NCBI GenBank assembly: GCA_019044685.2
Contig: JAGTXX020000011.1
Span: 1,798,001-1,862,000, forward strand
Length of the DNA stretch: 64,000 nt
Direction of reading: 5' to 3'
Source of the DNA: Nannochloris sp. 'desiccata'
Lineage: Eukaryota; Chlorophyta; Trebouxiophyceae; Chlorellales; Chlorellaceae
Positions 40,880 through 51,377 of this stretch are shown here, piece by piece. The notes under the pieces are model-generated. The model saw nothing but the letters and a program-made list of their open reading frames with translations, did no database searches and was not told the origin of the DNA. The position numbers and the translations under genes were made by a program. The stretch's first letter is position 1, and every line of letters begins with the position of its first letter.

Positions 40880-42934
40880 TTATCTAATCACATGAAGCTT
40901 ATGTCCTGGTCGTACGTTATATATCTCAAACTCTCCATAATAAACATCAGTGATCGTCCATCCGGTGGGCTTCAGCTGCATAGCGACAAATATAGGTCCA
41001 TCTAGATTCCAGTTCCCGGCATCTGCTAATTTTTGATAAAAATCAATTCTACGAGTCGCAACACCGTCTCCATAACGAATAAGCTTGTCTTTTCTCGCGG
41101 CTAAAAAGGCGCGGAACCATGTATTTTCATCGATTCCCTGTAAAGGGGTACCTCCGACAGTAGAGGTGGCGTTGGCGATGATAAAGTCTATACTAAAAGG
41201 ATCTCCTTCACCTTGCCCGTGATTAACAATCGCGTCGTACAGCTGTGCTTTGACTAAAGCGTGCCTAATGCCCATGTTCTTACCCCAGGTGGTAGAAGGC
41301 TGGTAATACAATGATCTTTGCATAGTATCTTGAGCTGACCGGAACAGTGGATCCTGAGCCGCAACGGCAATAGCCTCACAAAAGCCGGGGAGTGTGGTTA
41401 CGTTCCCGCTTCCTCGTTCCGCTAGCTGTATCAAAGGCGCTACATATTTTGCTAATATATTGTTTAATGGTTGGAGTGTCTGGTACGTCTGTACTACAGC
41501 GAGGCCGTCATCATACTTGGTTGTGAACCCACAAATCCCAAAAGTGAAGCCTCTCCCGTCGTTGGTATTCTCACAGTAACTATACTGGAGAGTTGTATTG
41601 GCATTTTCAAAGATGGAGGTGAGGGACATTGCACGACGAATCTGATCATTGGTGAGTTCTTTCCAGAAAAAGGGGCCTGGAGGTGTTTGAGTTCGATTTT
41701 GAGCATTAGGAGATGGGCCGGGAGTTGGGGAAGGAAAACGGGGAGGGGGAAATTTTGGTACAGGAGGTGGTCTTGTAAGCCTTTTCGGTGGAGGTGGTCT
41801 TGTAAGCCTTTTAATTGGAGGTGGCGGTGGCCTTGTAAGCCTTTTAGGTGGCGGTGGAGGTCGTCTTGTAAGCCTTTTAAGTGGCGGTGGAGGTGGTCTT
41901 GTAAGCCTTTTAGGTGGCGGTGGAGGTCGTCTTGTAAGCTTTTTAGGTGGAGGTGGTCTTGCAAGCCTTTTAGGTGGAGGTGGTCTTGCAAGCCTTTTAA
42001 GTGGCGGTGGAGGTCGTCTTGTAAGCTTTTTAGGTGAAGGTGCGCTTTTGGTAGACTTCTTCGGCAGTGACTGGGAGATACCTTGTACCTCCACGGGGGC
42101 CACATTGTACATCTGGACTGTACGGAGAAGAACATATTGAGCTACTCCACCAGGGGAACGAGGGACAACTGAAGAATGCATTATTTCCATTAAAGCAGCA
42201 TCGACACTAAGGTCCCCAGTGAGTCTAAATACGAGCCCTCGTACTCGGACAACTTCAATACCATTGACAGTTACTCGTAAAAACCCATTTTGTCTTCCAG
42301 GAGTGTTTAATTGTAACCGAATATGGACAAAATTCCACGCATCGAGTTTCCAATTAAATTTAAGGCCGCCAACAGCGACAGCGTCTCCATCACCAAGCCG
42401 TGTTGCGGGTAGATGTAATGCTGGGTTTTGTTGCGACCGGGGGAGGTGGGCGATGACTTTACCTCCACCGTCTGGCTGCCAGCCAAGCTGTACCGACCAG
42501 CAAGAATACCCAGCTGCTTGTATAGGACATTCATCGCCACCAGCCAGGATACCAGGCAAGATACCACCTTGACCAGTTCTGAATCCGCTAGGGATGTTGA
42601 CTTTATATTTAAATACCAATGAATCACTGGGGCGAGTAGCTGGGTATAGAGGGACACTCATACCATTGAAATATCTTCCATCAGACGCGTTGAGGAATTT
42701 TATTTGAAAGACAGTTCTTGGATCAACGAGGCTTATAGTGCCAGTGCCGTCACGTGACACTAGAGGTAGTGCACTTGGGGGTGGTGTAGGAGATTTAGAA
42801 GCGGGGGATGGGGATGGAGGTATTGCTGTTAGCGTCCAAGTCACCTCAGCAGCTGTATTTTCGATGACTAGAAGACCTAGAATGGCGATGTATAGCAGCC
42901 TTAATGCCCTCATTTTTAACTGCACAAGTTTCAT
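40880..42934 (-). CDS. Secreted polysaccharide lyase-like domain fused to GH46 chitosanase
   Basis: An intronless 684-residue protein. Residues 1-29 form a signal peptide. A lyase-like domain (~60-290) has FKYKVNIPSGFRTGQGGILPGILAGG, CWSVQLGWQPDGGGKV and LQLNTPGRQNGFLRV, like families PL14 and PL20 (glucuronan lyases and the Chlorella-virus wall lyase). A linker (~300-400) repeats RPPPPPKRLT-type units. The C-terminal GH46 chitosanase (~430-680) keeps both catalytic acids: Glu in SIFENANTTLQY and Asp in NDGRGFTFGICGF. The protein should be exported and cut glucuronate-containing and glucosamine polymers of a wall. The proline-lysine linker resembles wall glycoproteins. Upstream and downstream genes are unrelated. 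Confidence 0.87.
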   Translation of the reverse strand: MKLVQLKMRALRLLYIAILGLLVIENTAAEVTWTLTAIPPSPSPASKSPTPPPSALPLVSRDGTGTISLVDPRTVFQIKFLNASDGRYFNGMSVPLYPATRPSDSLVFKYKVNIPSGFRTGQGGILPGILAGGDECPIQAAGYSCWSVQLGWQPDGGGKVIAHLPRSQQNPALHLPATRLGDGDAVAVGGLKFNWKLDAWNFVHIRLQLNTPGRQNGFLRVTVNGIEVVRVRGLVFRLTGDLSVDAALMEIMHSSVVPRSPGGVAQYVLLRTVQMYNVAPVEVQGISQSLPKKSTKSAPSPKKLTRRPPPPLKRLARPPPPKRLARPPPPKKLTRRPPPPPKRLTRPPPPPLKRLTRRPPPPPKRLTRPPPPPIKRLTRPPPPKRLTRPPPVPKFPPPRFPSPTPGPSPNAQNRTQTPPGPFFWKELTNDQIRRAMSLTSIFENANTTLQYSYCENTNDGRGFTFGICGFTTKYDDGLAVVQTYQTLQPLNNILAKYVAPLIQLAERGSGNVTTLPGFCEAIAVAAQDPLFRSAQDTMQRSLYYQPSTTWGKNMGIRHALVKAQLYDAIVNHGQGEGDPFSIDFIIANATSTVGGTPLQGIDENTWFRAFLAARKDKLIRYGDGVATRRIDFYQKLADAGNWNLDGPIFVAMQLKPTGWTITDVYYGEFEIYNVRPGHKLHVIR
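41755..42045 (-). repeat. Proline-rich codon repeats of the lyase-chitosanase linker
   Basis: Tandem units of 30-36 bp encode PPPPKRLTR-type peptides. The number of prolines changes from unit to unit, as expected from slippage or unequal recombination. Confidence 0.8.
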
Positions 42935-43648
42935 CTAAACGAGATGCAAGTAAGAGGTATCTCTACAGATCTTATAGAGGCTGCGCTCCAGGTGGCGAAT
43001 TGGATGCCCTCACTTTTATAAGTAACCGCTGAAATTAAAAAAAGATAACTTCCTGCTCTAGAACTCCAATTTCAATCTTTAAGATTGACCTTTTAGATTT
43101 TAAGATCTATTTTACGTCTTGTAAAATGAACCATTTAAGATGCTATGCACGGCATCCTGTTATTCTTCTAAATATTTATAATGTAAATTGGTCGAATTAC
43201 AGCTTTTTAAGGCCTGAGGCCGGGCTTCTCGAAATTTTTGGCCTGCTTCCCGTCCAAATTCATCGAAATCTCAAGTCTTGAACCCCCTGCCATCTGTGTG
43301 CTTACCTACGCATACGCTAAGTCGCTACAGAAAAATATTTTTTAAATTTTTATTCTAAGTCACAAGGTCAAATTTCAAAGTAAGTAGAAAGCTATCGGTG
43401 CAAAATACTTCGCTCTAAGTTCCTTTATCCCCTCAATTATTAAAGGAGTTCTTCAACCACGTTGCTAAGGGGCGCAGCTAACCTAAAATCATGCTGCCCT
43501 TCCAATAACCCCTAAGTAATCATCTTTCACCGAGGCAACGGCAAACTGTAATGAGTTGCAACAGAAACAAAGGTCAGAAATTAACTCCAAATTCATTTCA
43601 GACACAAATTTTACAAGGGAAAAACATTCAAAACCCGCCCGCTTGCTC
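42935..43648. other. Intergenic region upstream of the chitosanase gene
   Basis: A 714-bp AT-rich region that should carry the chitosanase promoter and the RPB7 3' UTR. A cluster of short direct and inverted AAGAT-type motifs lies near 43075-43145. No gene is seen. Confidence 0.4.
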
Positions 43649-44132
43649 TTATAATTCATAACTTACGATTTCATTTGCATCTACTCTCGTTCCTACAATT
43701 TTCAATCTAACTTCACATCCAGTTGTGATTTTCTCCCCTTCTTTTGTCATATATGCTGGATCATTCGTACTATCAAACTCAAACTCTTCAGGAATCAAAT
43801 GATTAGAAACGAAGATCTGTAACGGACCCGCCTCAGCGAAAAAACCCCATTTTATTTACTGATTTGACCACTGCATCCATGACCTCTCCCTTATGTGGCA
43901 TAAATACAATGCATTCGTATTTTACGTTGAAAACTGCGTTGCCTACGCCTTCTCTAATCATCCCGTCCCCCTTGTGAATAGCTTCAGTGACGGCAATTAC
44001 AAATCCATGCTTGCCAGAGCATGTGCCTTCTACATCCTGACGAAGCCTTCTATTTATTTCATCATCAAGATTTGATGCAAAATATCTTGGCGGGATTTCT
44101 AGTTCTTTGATGAGCTCTAGCCGGTAAAACAT
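43649..44132 (-). CDS. RPB7: RNA polymerase II subunit RPB7, frame broken by one extra base
   Basis: From ATG at 44132 the frame gives 99 residues that match RPB7: RRLRQDVEGTCSGKHGFVIAV, AVFNVKYECIVF, HKGEVMDAVVKSVNKMGFF. It then meets a TGA. Skipping one base in the six-A run (six T on the coding strand) at 43839-43844 restores ~62 more residues, including PLQIFVSNHLIP, YMTKEGEKITTG and the family's usual C-terminal SYEL, ending at 43649. So the gene is complete apart from one homopolymer base. RPB7 pairs with RPB4 on the polymerase stalk and binds the emerging RNA; it is essential. A sequencing error is the simplest reading; pseudogene or frameshifting are alternatives. Confidence 0.85.
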
Positions 44133-44390
44133 CTTTTCAATTTATTCTTTTAAAATGATGGAAGTAATGTTCAGTCAATAGAGGGTATTAAATTGGTTTC
44201 TTGCAGGTTTTATGAATTCATCGAGGCCTAAATGTCGACTTGAATTTGTACTGAGCCAAGAAAAGACGCCAGTGAAGTTTTAACTGGCAATGAAATTTCC
44301 GCTCAGAGTCTGATCAATGATCATCAACCCAGAAGCTAATATCTTTTATTTCGCTTCAAATAATATATATTATCTTTATTCATATCACAG

Positions 44391-44678
44391 TCCGTTGATC
44401 GCTCTCCCTTTCGTTTGTTCCGCTTTACAATCATTGCATGCCATGCTCGGAAAAGTGGCAATGTCATTTTGAAAGGAAGCCGTTGGTTTGCCAAGGCTTC
44501 TTCCCGGTTGCAGAATAAGCAGTGCTCGATCGATCTGAGATCCTATCCGAATCCTGGAGAAGCAATGAAGGCTGTGGACATTGCAAATTATCAGATCACG
44601 CTGATGAGTCGTTTTGCCACTGAGACAAGGATTGGCGGAGATGCGGCGCTTAGTTCTCCCCCTCTATTCTGCGATTAA
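44391..44678 (+). pseudogene. AP2-like domain fragment, left arm (internally deleted)
   Basis: After a CACAG acceptor-like site the frame encodes SGNVILKGSRWFAKASSRLQ and SYPNPGEAMKAVDIANYQIT and then a stop. It is the deleted partner of the right-arm copy. No ATG start is available in frame, so it would need an upstream exon that I cannot see. Confidence 0.35.
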
Positions 44679-44957
44679 AGCGCTGGCGCCGCTTTGTGGC
44701 AGACCACAGCCGAAGCAGCAAGCCTTCCCTCTGATCCTTTACTTTAGAATAATATATTTGAATTCTCTCGTAGTCGGCCAACAACATTACAGTGAAACTT
44801 CCTTCCTAAATCACTTCGATCCGTGAGACTGAGGTACAACTGTCATTTGTACCTGCATTTCATACTCGAAGAAATATAAATTAATTCACAGAAATAGAGG
44901 GGGAAAACTAAGCGCCGCATCTCCGCCAACAATTGCTCGGCTTCCCTGGCAATGCTT

Positions 44958-45311
44958 TCAGCCCTGTCTCGGCCAAGTATACCAAACTGCTTGATATTTC
45001 CGGGAGCAGCTCCGAAAATGATACGACCATTTAGACTGTTCAACATGCAATTCCGTCGGACAATATTGCCTCCTTGTCTCAGTGGCAAAACGACTCATCA
45101 GCGTGATCTGATAATTTGCAATGTCCACAGCCTTCATTGCTTCTCCAGGATTCGGATAGGATCCCAGATTGATCGAGTACTGCTTATTCTGCAACCGGAC
45201 AGAAGCCTTGGCAAACCAACGGCTTCCTTGCAAAATGACATTGCCACTTTTCCGAGCATGGCATGCAATGAGTGTAAAGCGGAACAAACGAAAGAAAGAG
45301 CGATCAACGAA
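44958..45311 (-). pseudogene. AP2-like DNA-binding domain fragment, right arm
   Basis: The open frame after a CACAG acceptor-like site encodes SRWFAKASVRLQNKQYSIN, LGSYPNPGEAMKAVDIANYQ. The pattern W-A-x-x-R, LGxY, EAxxAxDxAN is that of the AP2/ERF fold, which binds DNA in plant factors and in some mobile-element proteins. A second helical segment (AESIAREAEQLLAEMRRL) lies downstream in another frame, so the copy is shifted or spliced. No start codon was identified. Homology is inferred from pattern only. Confidence 0.35.
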
Positions 45312-45533
45312 CTGTGATATGAGTAAAGATAATATATATTATTTGCCTTGAAATAAAAGATAATAGCTTCTGGGTAAAGAAATAAGTAATCACCTCTTGT
45401 AGTTACTATCGTTAAGTTAATCCAAAACGCGCGTAACCAATAACACTCTACATTAATTTATTAAACCAATTATAATATTTGCTTACGGATATGAAGCACA
45501 GTAGACATAGACTTGGCATTTACGGCAGCACAT

Positions 45534-47783
45534 ATGAATGCTCAATCCATGCTTCGGCAATTATTGTCAATTACCGCACCCTTGACAGCACGCCGAAGCG
45601 TTGGAAGAGTTCTGCTGAACGCATCAGACTTCTCAACCACTGCTGACCCTGAGCCAGCTCCAATAAACGAAAGTCCTCGACTCATTCCAAAATCTCCAGC
45701 CGCTGTCCGTCGCCACAGCAAAACAAGGCCACCTTCTACTACCAGACGAAGAGAAGAAGACGGTATAGGCAGCGCTATACCGATATTTGCAAGAGATAAC
45801 CAAATTACCAGCCATGGAGACAGCAATAATACAACCTTTGCTTCTGGTGCTACTAGGAGCAAGCAGGAATTCCGCCGTTCCGACAACCACAAACAAGACA
45901 ATCAACAGCAGCAGCAACGCACAAAAGTAAAACCAGCATGGTATCTTGCCCTCCATAAAGCTACCACAACTGGAAACTACCCTGATTGCCTCAAAATCCT
46001 AGAAGAACGCTCCAAATCCAGTCCCAGCGTGGCCACCAGTTTTGCCTTTGAGCGAACAATGCGAGCATTGCCACCTCATCAAGGTCTAAAAATATTCCAG
46101 TTAGCTCAAAATCGGGGAGTCGCTCCTACTGTAGGTATGGTTGTTAATGTCATCCGTATCTACGCTGCAATGGGGATGCTACGGCATGTAGAGGCAACAG
46201 TTAAAGATTTTATAGCTGCAGGTGTCCGGCATCACTGGAGTATTTACTTCCACTGGGCCGCTGTATTTGCCGAAGCAGGGCAACCTGAAGGTGTCACAGC
46301 TGCTGCCGCAGCTGCAGAAGCAGCTGGTTTAGAGGTTACAGCTCATTATCAAACCATGATGGTGAAAGCACTATGTAAAAGCGGAAAGCCCGGAAGGACA
46401 CTTTCTTTGCTACGGGAGCTTCGGCAAGCTGGACAAATTCCTCCTGAACCGGTATGGAGAGCCTTGATTCATTGTCATGGCCAAGCAGGACATGCACATC
46501 GTTCTCAAGCGCTCTTTGACGAGATGAAAGAACTAGGCATCGTGCCCGGACTACCGACATGGACAGCTCTAGTGAACGCCTATGCAGAATGCAGAATGCC
46601 TCGTCAAGCGGTCGAAACTCTCGCAGGAATGCACGCTGCAGGTCTTCGTGGGAATACCCAAACGTATACTGTGCTTCTCAAAGCTTGTGCACATGCGGGG
46701 GACGTTGCCGCAGCACAGGGGGCAGTCGAACAAATGAGGAGAGATGGCCTGGAACCTACTGTTCACGTTTGGGGCGCTCTAATTGCAGCATGTGCTGCTG
46801 CAGGGGATACCACTGCTGCGCGTGCTGCGTTTGCTGCTATGCAAGAAAGCGGTTGTCCCGCCGGCGTTGTCCAATACACCGCTTTACTAACAGCGTACCG
46901 CCACGCTGGAGATATTGCTGGAGGGCTTCAAGTACTGAAAGAAATGGATGCAGATCAAGTCAAACCGGGCAGAGAGACCTTTACTGAGATAGTAACCTTG
47001 CTAGGTCAGCATGGCATGATTAGCCAAGCGGAGGAGGCATTCCAAGCAATGCGATCTCAAGGATATGCCCCTGATCAGATTGCATTTAATGTTTTAGTCG
47101 GTGCTTTAATGACAAATTGGGTAGATGAGGGACGTAATCCCGATTCTACTTTATTACTACGAGCAAAGGAGGTATTCAAAGAAGGGTGGCAGTTGGGTAC
47201 GACCCGTCCACCAAAAGAAATAACTGAAGATGGCCGTCTTTTACGTGTCGATTTACATTGCCAAGGTACTTGGAGTGCACAGTTTGCTGTGTTGAATGTA
47301 CTTGCTGAGCTGGCTGCTGCAGAACTTGAACCTGGGGAGACTCATCCCGCGCTGATGTTGATTACAGGGCATGGTTTGAAAAAAGGGTGGGCTCCATTAC
47401 GTGAGACTGTATGGACTATGCTCCGAAGTATGGGTATGTCTGTACGAGTGGCATTAGGTAATGGGGGTACGTTGATCGTGCCACATTGGGATGTTCAAAG
47501 AGCGATTAATAATGTGGAGAAACGAGGACGGGATTTTGAAGTTACTTTTTGCCCTGAGCATTTGATTGACCCGAGAGAGATAGTAGGACAGCAAGATGAG
47601 GATGAGAAATCTTGGGGAAGATCGGATCAAGAGTTAGATTTGGGGTTGAATTCGGATTTCTGGGGAGGAGGAGGAGGGGAAGCAGGAGGGATTGGAGTGG
47701 TGGGAGGGGTGGAGGTGCCGGCGGTGAAGATTGAGAGGGACGCCATGAGCAAGAAGATACGAGCGCAGAATATAAAGGTGTAA
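45534..47783 (+). CDS. Pentatricopeptide repeat protein with C-terminal SMR domain
   Basis: An intronless 749-residue protein; the first in-frame ATG is 45534. The N-terminal ~120 residues are rich in Arg, Ser and Thr and acid-poor at the start, fitting an organelle transit peptide. About ten PPR repeats cover ~150-545 (for example VWRALIHCHGQAGHAHRSQALFDEM, shown in part, and TYTVLLKACAHAGDVAAAQ). The SMR domain (~565-650) has RVDLHCQGTWSAQFAV, LITGHGLKKGWAPLRE and NGGTLIVP. PPR-SMR proteins bind organelle RNA or DNA; plant examples are GUN1, pTAC2 and SOT1, some with endonuclease activity. The C-terminal ~60 residues are Gly-rich and acidic. Confidence 0.9.
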   Translation: MNAQSMLRQLLSITAPLTARRSVGRVLLNASDFSTTADPEPAPINESPRLIPKSPAAVRRHSKTRPPSTTRRREEDGIGSAIPIFARDNQITSHGDSNNTTFASGATRSKQEFRRSDNHKQDNQQQQQRTKVKPAWYLALHKATTTGNYPDCLKILEERSKSSPSVATSFAFERTMRALPPHQGLKIFQLAQNRGVAPTVGMVVNVIRIYAAMGMLRHVEATVKDFIAAGVRHHWSIYFHWAAVFAEAGQPEGVTAAAAAAEAAGLEVTAHYQTMMVKALCKSGKPGRTLSLLRELRQAGQIPPEPVWRALIHCHGQAGHAHRSQALFDEMKELGIVPGLPTWTALVNAYAECRMPRQAVETLAGMHAAGLRGNTQTYTVLLKACAHAGDVAAAQGAVEQMRRDGLEPTVHVWGALIAACAAAGDTTAARAAFAAMQESGCPAGVVQYTALLTAYRHAGDIAGGLQVLKEMDADQVKPGRETFTEIVTLLGQHGMISQAEEAFQAMRSQGYAPDQIAFNVLVGALMTNWVDEGRNPDSTLLLRAKEVFKEGWQLGTTRPPKEITEDGRLLRVDLHCQGTWSAQFAVLNVLAELAAAELEPGETHPALMLITGHGLKKGWAPLRETVWTMLRSMGMSVRVALGNGGTLIVPHWDVQRAINNVEKRGRDFEVTFCPEHLIDPREIVGQQDEDEKSWGRSDQELDLGLNSDFWGGGGGEAGGIGVVGGVEVPAVKIERDAMSKKIRAQNIKV

Positions 47784-47976
47784 AAAGTTTATTCTTTGTT
47801 GACTGAATTAAAAATCGGTCTTATTATATTGAAATTGCAGGTGTAAAACATATGCCTTTTCTGCAGGGAAAAAGCGTCAAGAAACAAACTTTAGGAGAAA
47901 CTCACAGCTCATAAAAAAATATTCTGTCAGAGCAGTACTTTCATAATTTGGACAATGGAAATTCCATTATGGAATT

Positions 47977-50900
47977 ATGAATAGCATTACTGGAAGAATA
48001 ACCTCCAAGTGGTCTGGGAGATCAGAGTATGATGAGGATGACGAGGAAATTTCGCGATCAAATTGGTGGTGGGACTTTAAACAAAACGTGTTAGAAATCC
48101 CACGCCTCGTAGCTGCACTTTTCATTAAGCCTGAACATGACGGAATCCAAGATAACCGCGATTTGGTCTACCAATACGGCCAAGCTGTCAAACACATTCC
48201 ATCTTTGCTCCGACGCCTCGCATTCAAAACTCGCACCCTAGAGGATGAACTCCACGAGGTGAGCAGCAGAATGATACTCTCAGCGGCAGCATAGGGCTAA
48301 ATATCTTATGAATTAGCCGAAATTAGACCTGAATATCTCATCCCAACACAATAATAAGATTTCTATTGTATTTCTGCAGGCGATGCTTCGAGGCAGTCTT
48401 CGCAAGGTCTTGCATGGCTTTGATCTATTAATGATAGGTCTAGGTGTGGTGATTGGTAGTGGAGCATTTAGTTTAACAGGACAGGGGCAAGCTGTGTATG
48501 CAGGGTAAGCAAATAAGGAGGGTTTATAAGGGGAAAAGAAAACACTTGATGACCTGTCAAAGCCGTTTTCCTTTCTCCAATCATTTTTAACTACTATTTA
48601 TTTATTTGCAGATCTGCTCTGTTGGTGTCGTACGCTATAGCTGGCCTTGCATGTGTTTGCTCTGCAGCGTGCTATGCTGAGCTTTGTATGGTAAAGAAAT
48701 CCTAAATATAGTTAATAATAAAGAATATTTCTTTCTCTTGCTTTCTTTTGCTCACCCAGTTCATTTTCCCGCCATTATAGTTTATTTACACTCTCCTCTC
48801 TCTTTTTGATATTAATTTTCTTTTTCTACAGGAGTATCCTGTCTCAGGAAGTGCGTTTACTTATATTATGATTACATTCGGTGAATACCCTGCCTTCATT
48901 ACTCTGGGTATGCTTTTATTAGAATATGGGCTTGGAATGGCGGCAGTGGCTAATGGATTTTCTCAATTTTTCGCGCTTCTCATCAACCAAAGCGCCTCAA
49001 TCTTCACTTTCGATGACGATGGTATTGAATGGGACATTATGGCGTTGGCAGTCGTGCTTATTCTTAGCGCTGCTTTAAGTTTTGGAGTGAAAGAAAGCTC
49101 TTTGATTCTTGGCTGGACAACGATGATTAAGTTATTATTCATTGCAATTATATCAATAACAGCCTTCGTAAAGTCATCCGGATCGTATTTTGTGAATAAT
49201 TTTGGTCTGCCAGATAAAAGAATGGATGGAGTTGTTCAAGGAACTGCATTTATATTTTTTGCCTATGTCGGATTCGATGCCGTGTGCAATGCAGTAGAAG
49301 AAACTCAAAAACCTAATCGCATTCCCACTGCTATCATCGGCACGGTAGTCGTAAGTAGTATAGTCTACATGGCCATGTCCGCGAGCTTATCACTCATAGT
49401 CGAGCCTGCTACGCTTATGCTATGCTCAAACGATAGAGGAGATATTCTTGATTCACAACCCAGTGACTATAATTGTACTGGAGTGGGTCAACCGGCATAT
49501 TCGCTAGCGTTTATTGTCGCTTTCAATGAACAAAATCTACATGGGATGCAATACGTTGTAGCTATCGCTGCGCTTCTAGGTATAACCACCTCCCTTCTCG
49601 TGGGCCTCTATTCCGTCGCCCGTCTAGCCATGGTCGCCGCACGAACGTGGCTGTTACCACCCCCTTTAGCCCGCATCTCCCCCCGCACACAAACTCCGGT
49701 TGTTGCACAAATGACACTCGGTATAATTATTGCTATTATCGCTATGTTTGGATCTTTTAATCAATTGTCCGAACTCGCCTCTCTCGGCGCCTTGTTTGCG
49801 ATGTGGATTGTAAGCAACGCCGTCCTGTACCGGCGCTATTACCCAGACGTCAAACTACGGTATACAGCACACGGTACAGTCGAAGCAGAGATGAGCAAGA
49901 CCCAGTGGTGGATGCCTGGTGCGGTGTTCTCTCGGAAAGCAAGAAGAATTATCGTTTGGGTGCATATCATTTTGCTGAACGCCATGGCCATTGGCTTTGT
50001 TGTATATTATAGAACGTTATTATTACCAGAGTGCCTAGGGGAGAAGAGCTATGCAAATCCTGCGTGTCTTGATGCAAACCTAACTAATACAACGAACGTG
50101 ACAACTACAACAGACACGGATTCAACCAACATTAATACGGATACTGGATTGCAAAAGAATGCATGGGTGCTGGCGTGGGTAATGGCTTGGGCCGGCGTGA
50201 CGTTGTCCATGTTTTTTATGTGCCCGTTGGAGTATAGACCGAAAACGTGGGCGATTAAGCCATATCTGCTGCCATTTTTGCCATCGTTTGCTATTTTATT
50301 GATAGCTTTTAGGTAAGTTTTAGGGAAGAAAGAAAGTCTTCTTAAATTTTTTCTAAATTATATTTTTGTTGATGACATTTTTACTTTAAAACTTCCCACT
50401 CGACTTTTCACTTCTTCTAATCCCCCCCCCCGCCCCCCCTTATATTTTTCCCTAATCAATATGTGCAGTGCTGGATCTATGGCTCCTCGAAGTTTCATCT
50501 ATTTCATAGGCTATGCACTCGTTGTAACCGTCTTTTACATCTTCTTTGCCATGCCCTTATCCTACATTCGTCACTTCACCATCGGTCCATCTCACGCAGA
50601 GGCGCTGCAAGTTGTAGAGCTGGTAGAAGTCAACGGGAAGTACATCCCCTGGGAAAGCGTTCAGTCCCCAAGCAGTGGAATAACCAATTACATGACAGCA
50701 GATCCTTCTGGCAGGGGGTATTCTACGTATAACATCAGTAGAACTCAAACACTGAGCGTCGGTGGTGAAAGCGGTGGAAGGCATAGCAGTGAGGGCGGAA
50801 GGACGAATAGCGATGGAAGCGATGTGGTAGCTGCTGCGTTGTACGGGGGAATATCTCCGAGAAAGAGCTATAAAATGAATACCAAGGCTTCTGGAGGGCT

Positions 50901-51030
50901 GCCTCGATTGCAGGAAGACGTGGAAAATGAAGGCAAGGAGGGGGAAGGAGAGGATAGTCTCGATGATGATGATGGTACAAAGAAGGAAGAAAGCATGAAT
51001 GCAGTGGATAGTGCGTATGACCGTATTTAG
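47977..51030 (+). CDS. Cationic amino acid transporter (CAT/APC family)
   Basis: Five exons (47977-48258, 48380-48504, 48612-48690, 48832-50312, 50469-51030) encode 842 residues. The hydrophilic N-terminus (~1-100) precedes a core of about 14 spans. Family blocks are LMIGLGVVIGSGAFSLTG, CYAELCMEYPVSGSAFTY and FFAYVGFDAVCNAVEETQKPNR. Plant CAT proteins move Arg, Lys or other amino acids with protons across plasma membrane or vacuole. Length exceeds the usual ~600 because of a variable loop near 595-640 and an acidic, Ser/Gly-rich tail of ~130 residues. An upstream ATG at 47954 starts a nine-codon frame that overlaps the main start and may damp translation. A TGTAA lies 21 bp past the stop. Confidence 0.92.
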
Positions 51031-51377
51031 ACAAGTTACAATCTTTATTAGATGTAATTTAGAAGAAAGAAAGTAAAATGACAGGTGCTGAAACTATTCA
51101 GAAAGACAACCTCTCTGTGAGGTCCATTCGCGGGGTGAAATACCAATCAGGAAAGCAAAAGGAATGAAAGGCAGTTCCTTGCTGCTTTTGTTACACCTGG
51201 ATCTAAGATTAAAAATATAGGTACTGTGAGGACTGTAATTTGTAAAAAGACACTCTCTCTTTTTCTCTCGTTGTTTATATCTAACCAATCTACTAAAAGG
51301 GTCATTCCTCATTTTTTTTTTAATTTTTTCCTGAACCAACCACAAGGTCTTTTCTTCCCCTTTCTACACACAAACAA
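51031..51377. other. Intergenic region between convergent genes
   Basis: It holds the 3' UTRs of the transporter gene (TGTAA at about 51053) and the UBC13 gene. Nothing else is seen. Confidence 0.45.

Larger units (their letters stand above)
44327..45375. repeat. Inverted repeat with an AP2-like coding fragment in both arms
   Basis: The left arm (44327-~44681) and the right arm (~44880-45375, inverted) share ACCCAGAAGCTA at the outer edge and remain about 90-95% alike inward. The right arm contains about 190 bp missing from the left arm. The ~200-bp centre is unique. No transposase gene, terminal motif or target duplication was found. Confidence 0.75.

Noticed and set aside
41471..42037. 188-codon plus-strand frame rich in Trp, Arg and Lys
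   Set aside because: It is the antisense of the proline-lysine repeat linker of the lyase-chitosanase gene; its repeats mirror those codons.
43839..43844. Programmed frameshift in RPB7
   Set aside because: Not known for this gene in any lineage I recall; a single homopolymer error explains it, so it is reported only as a possibility.
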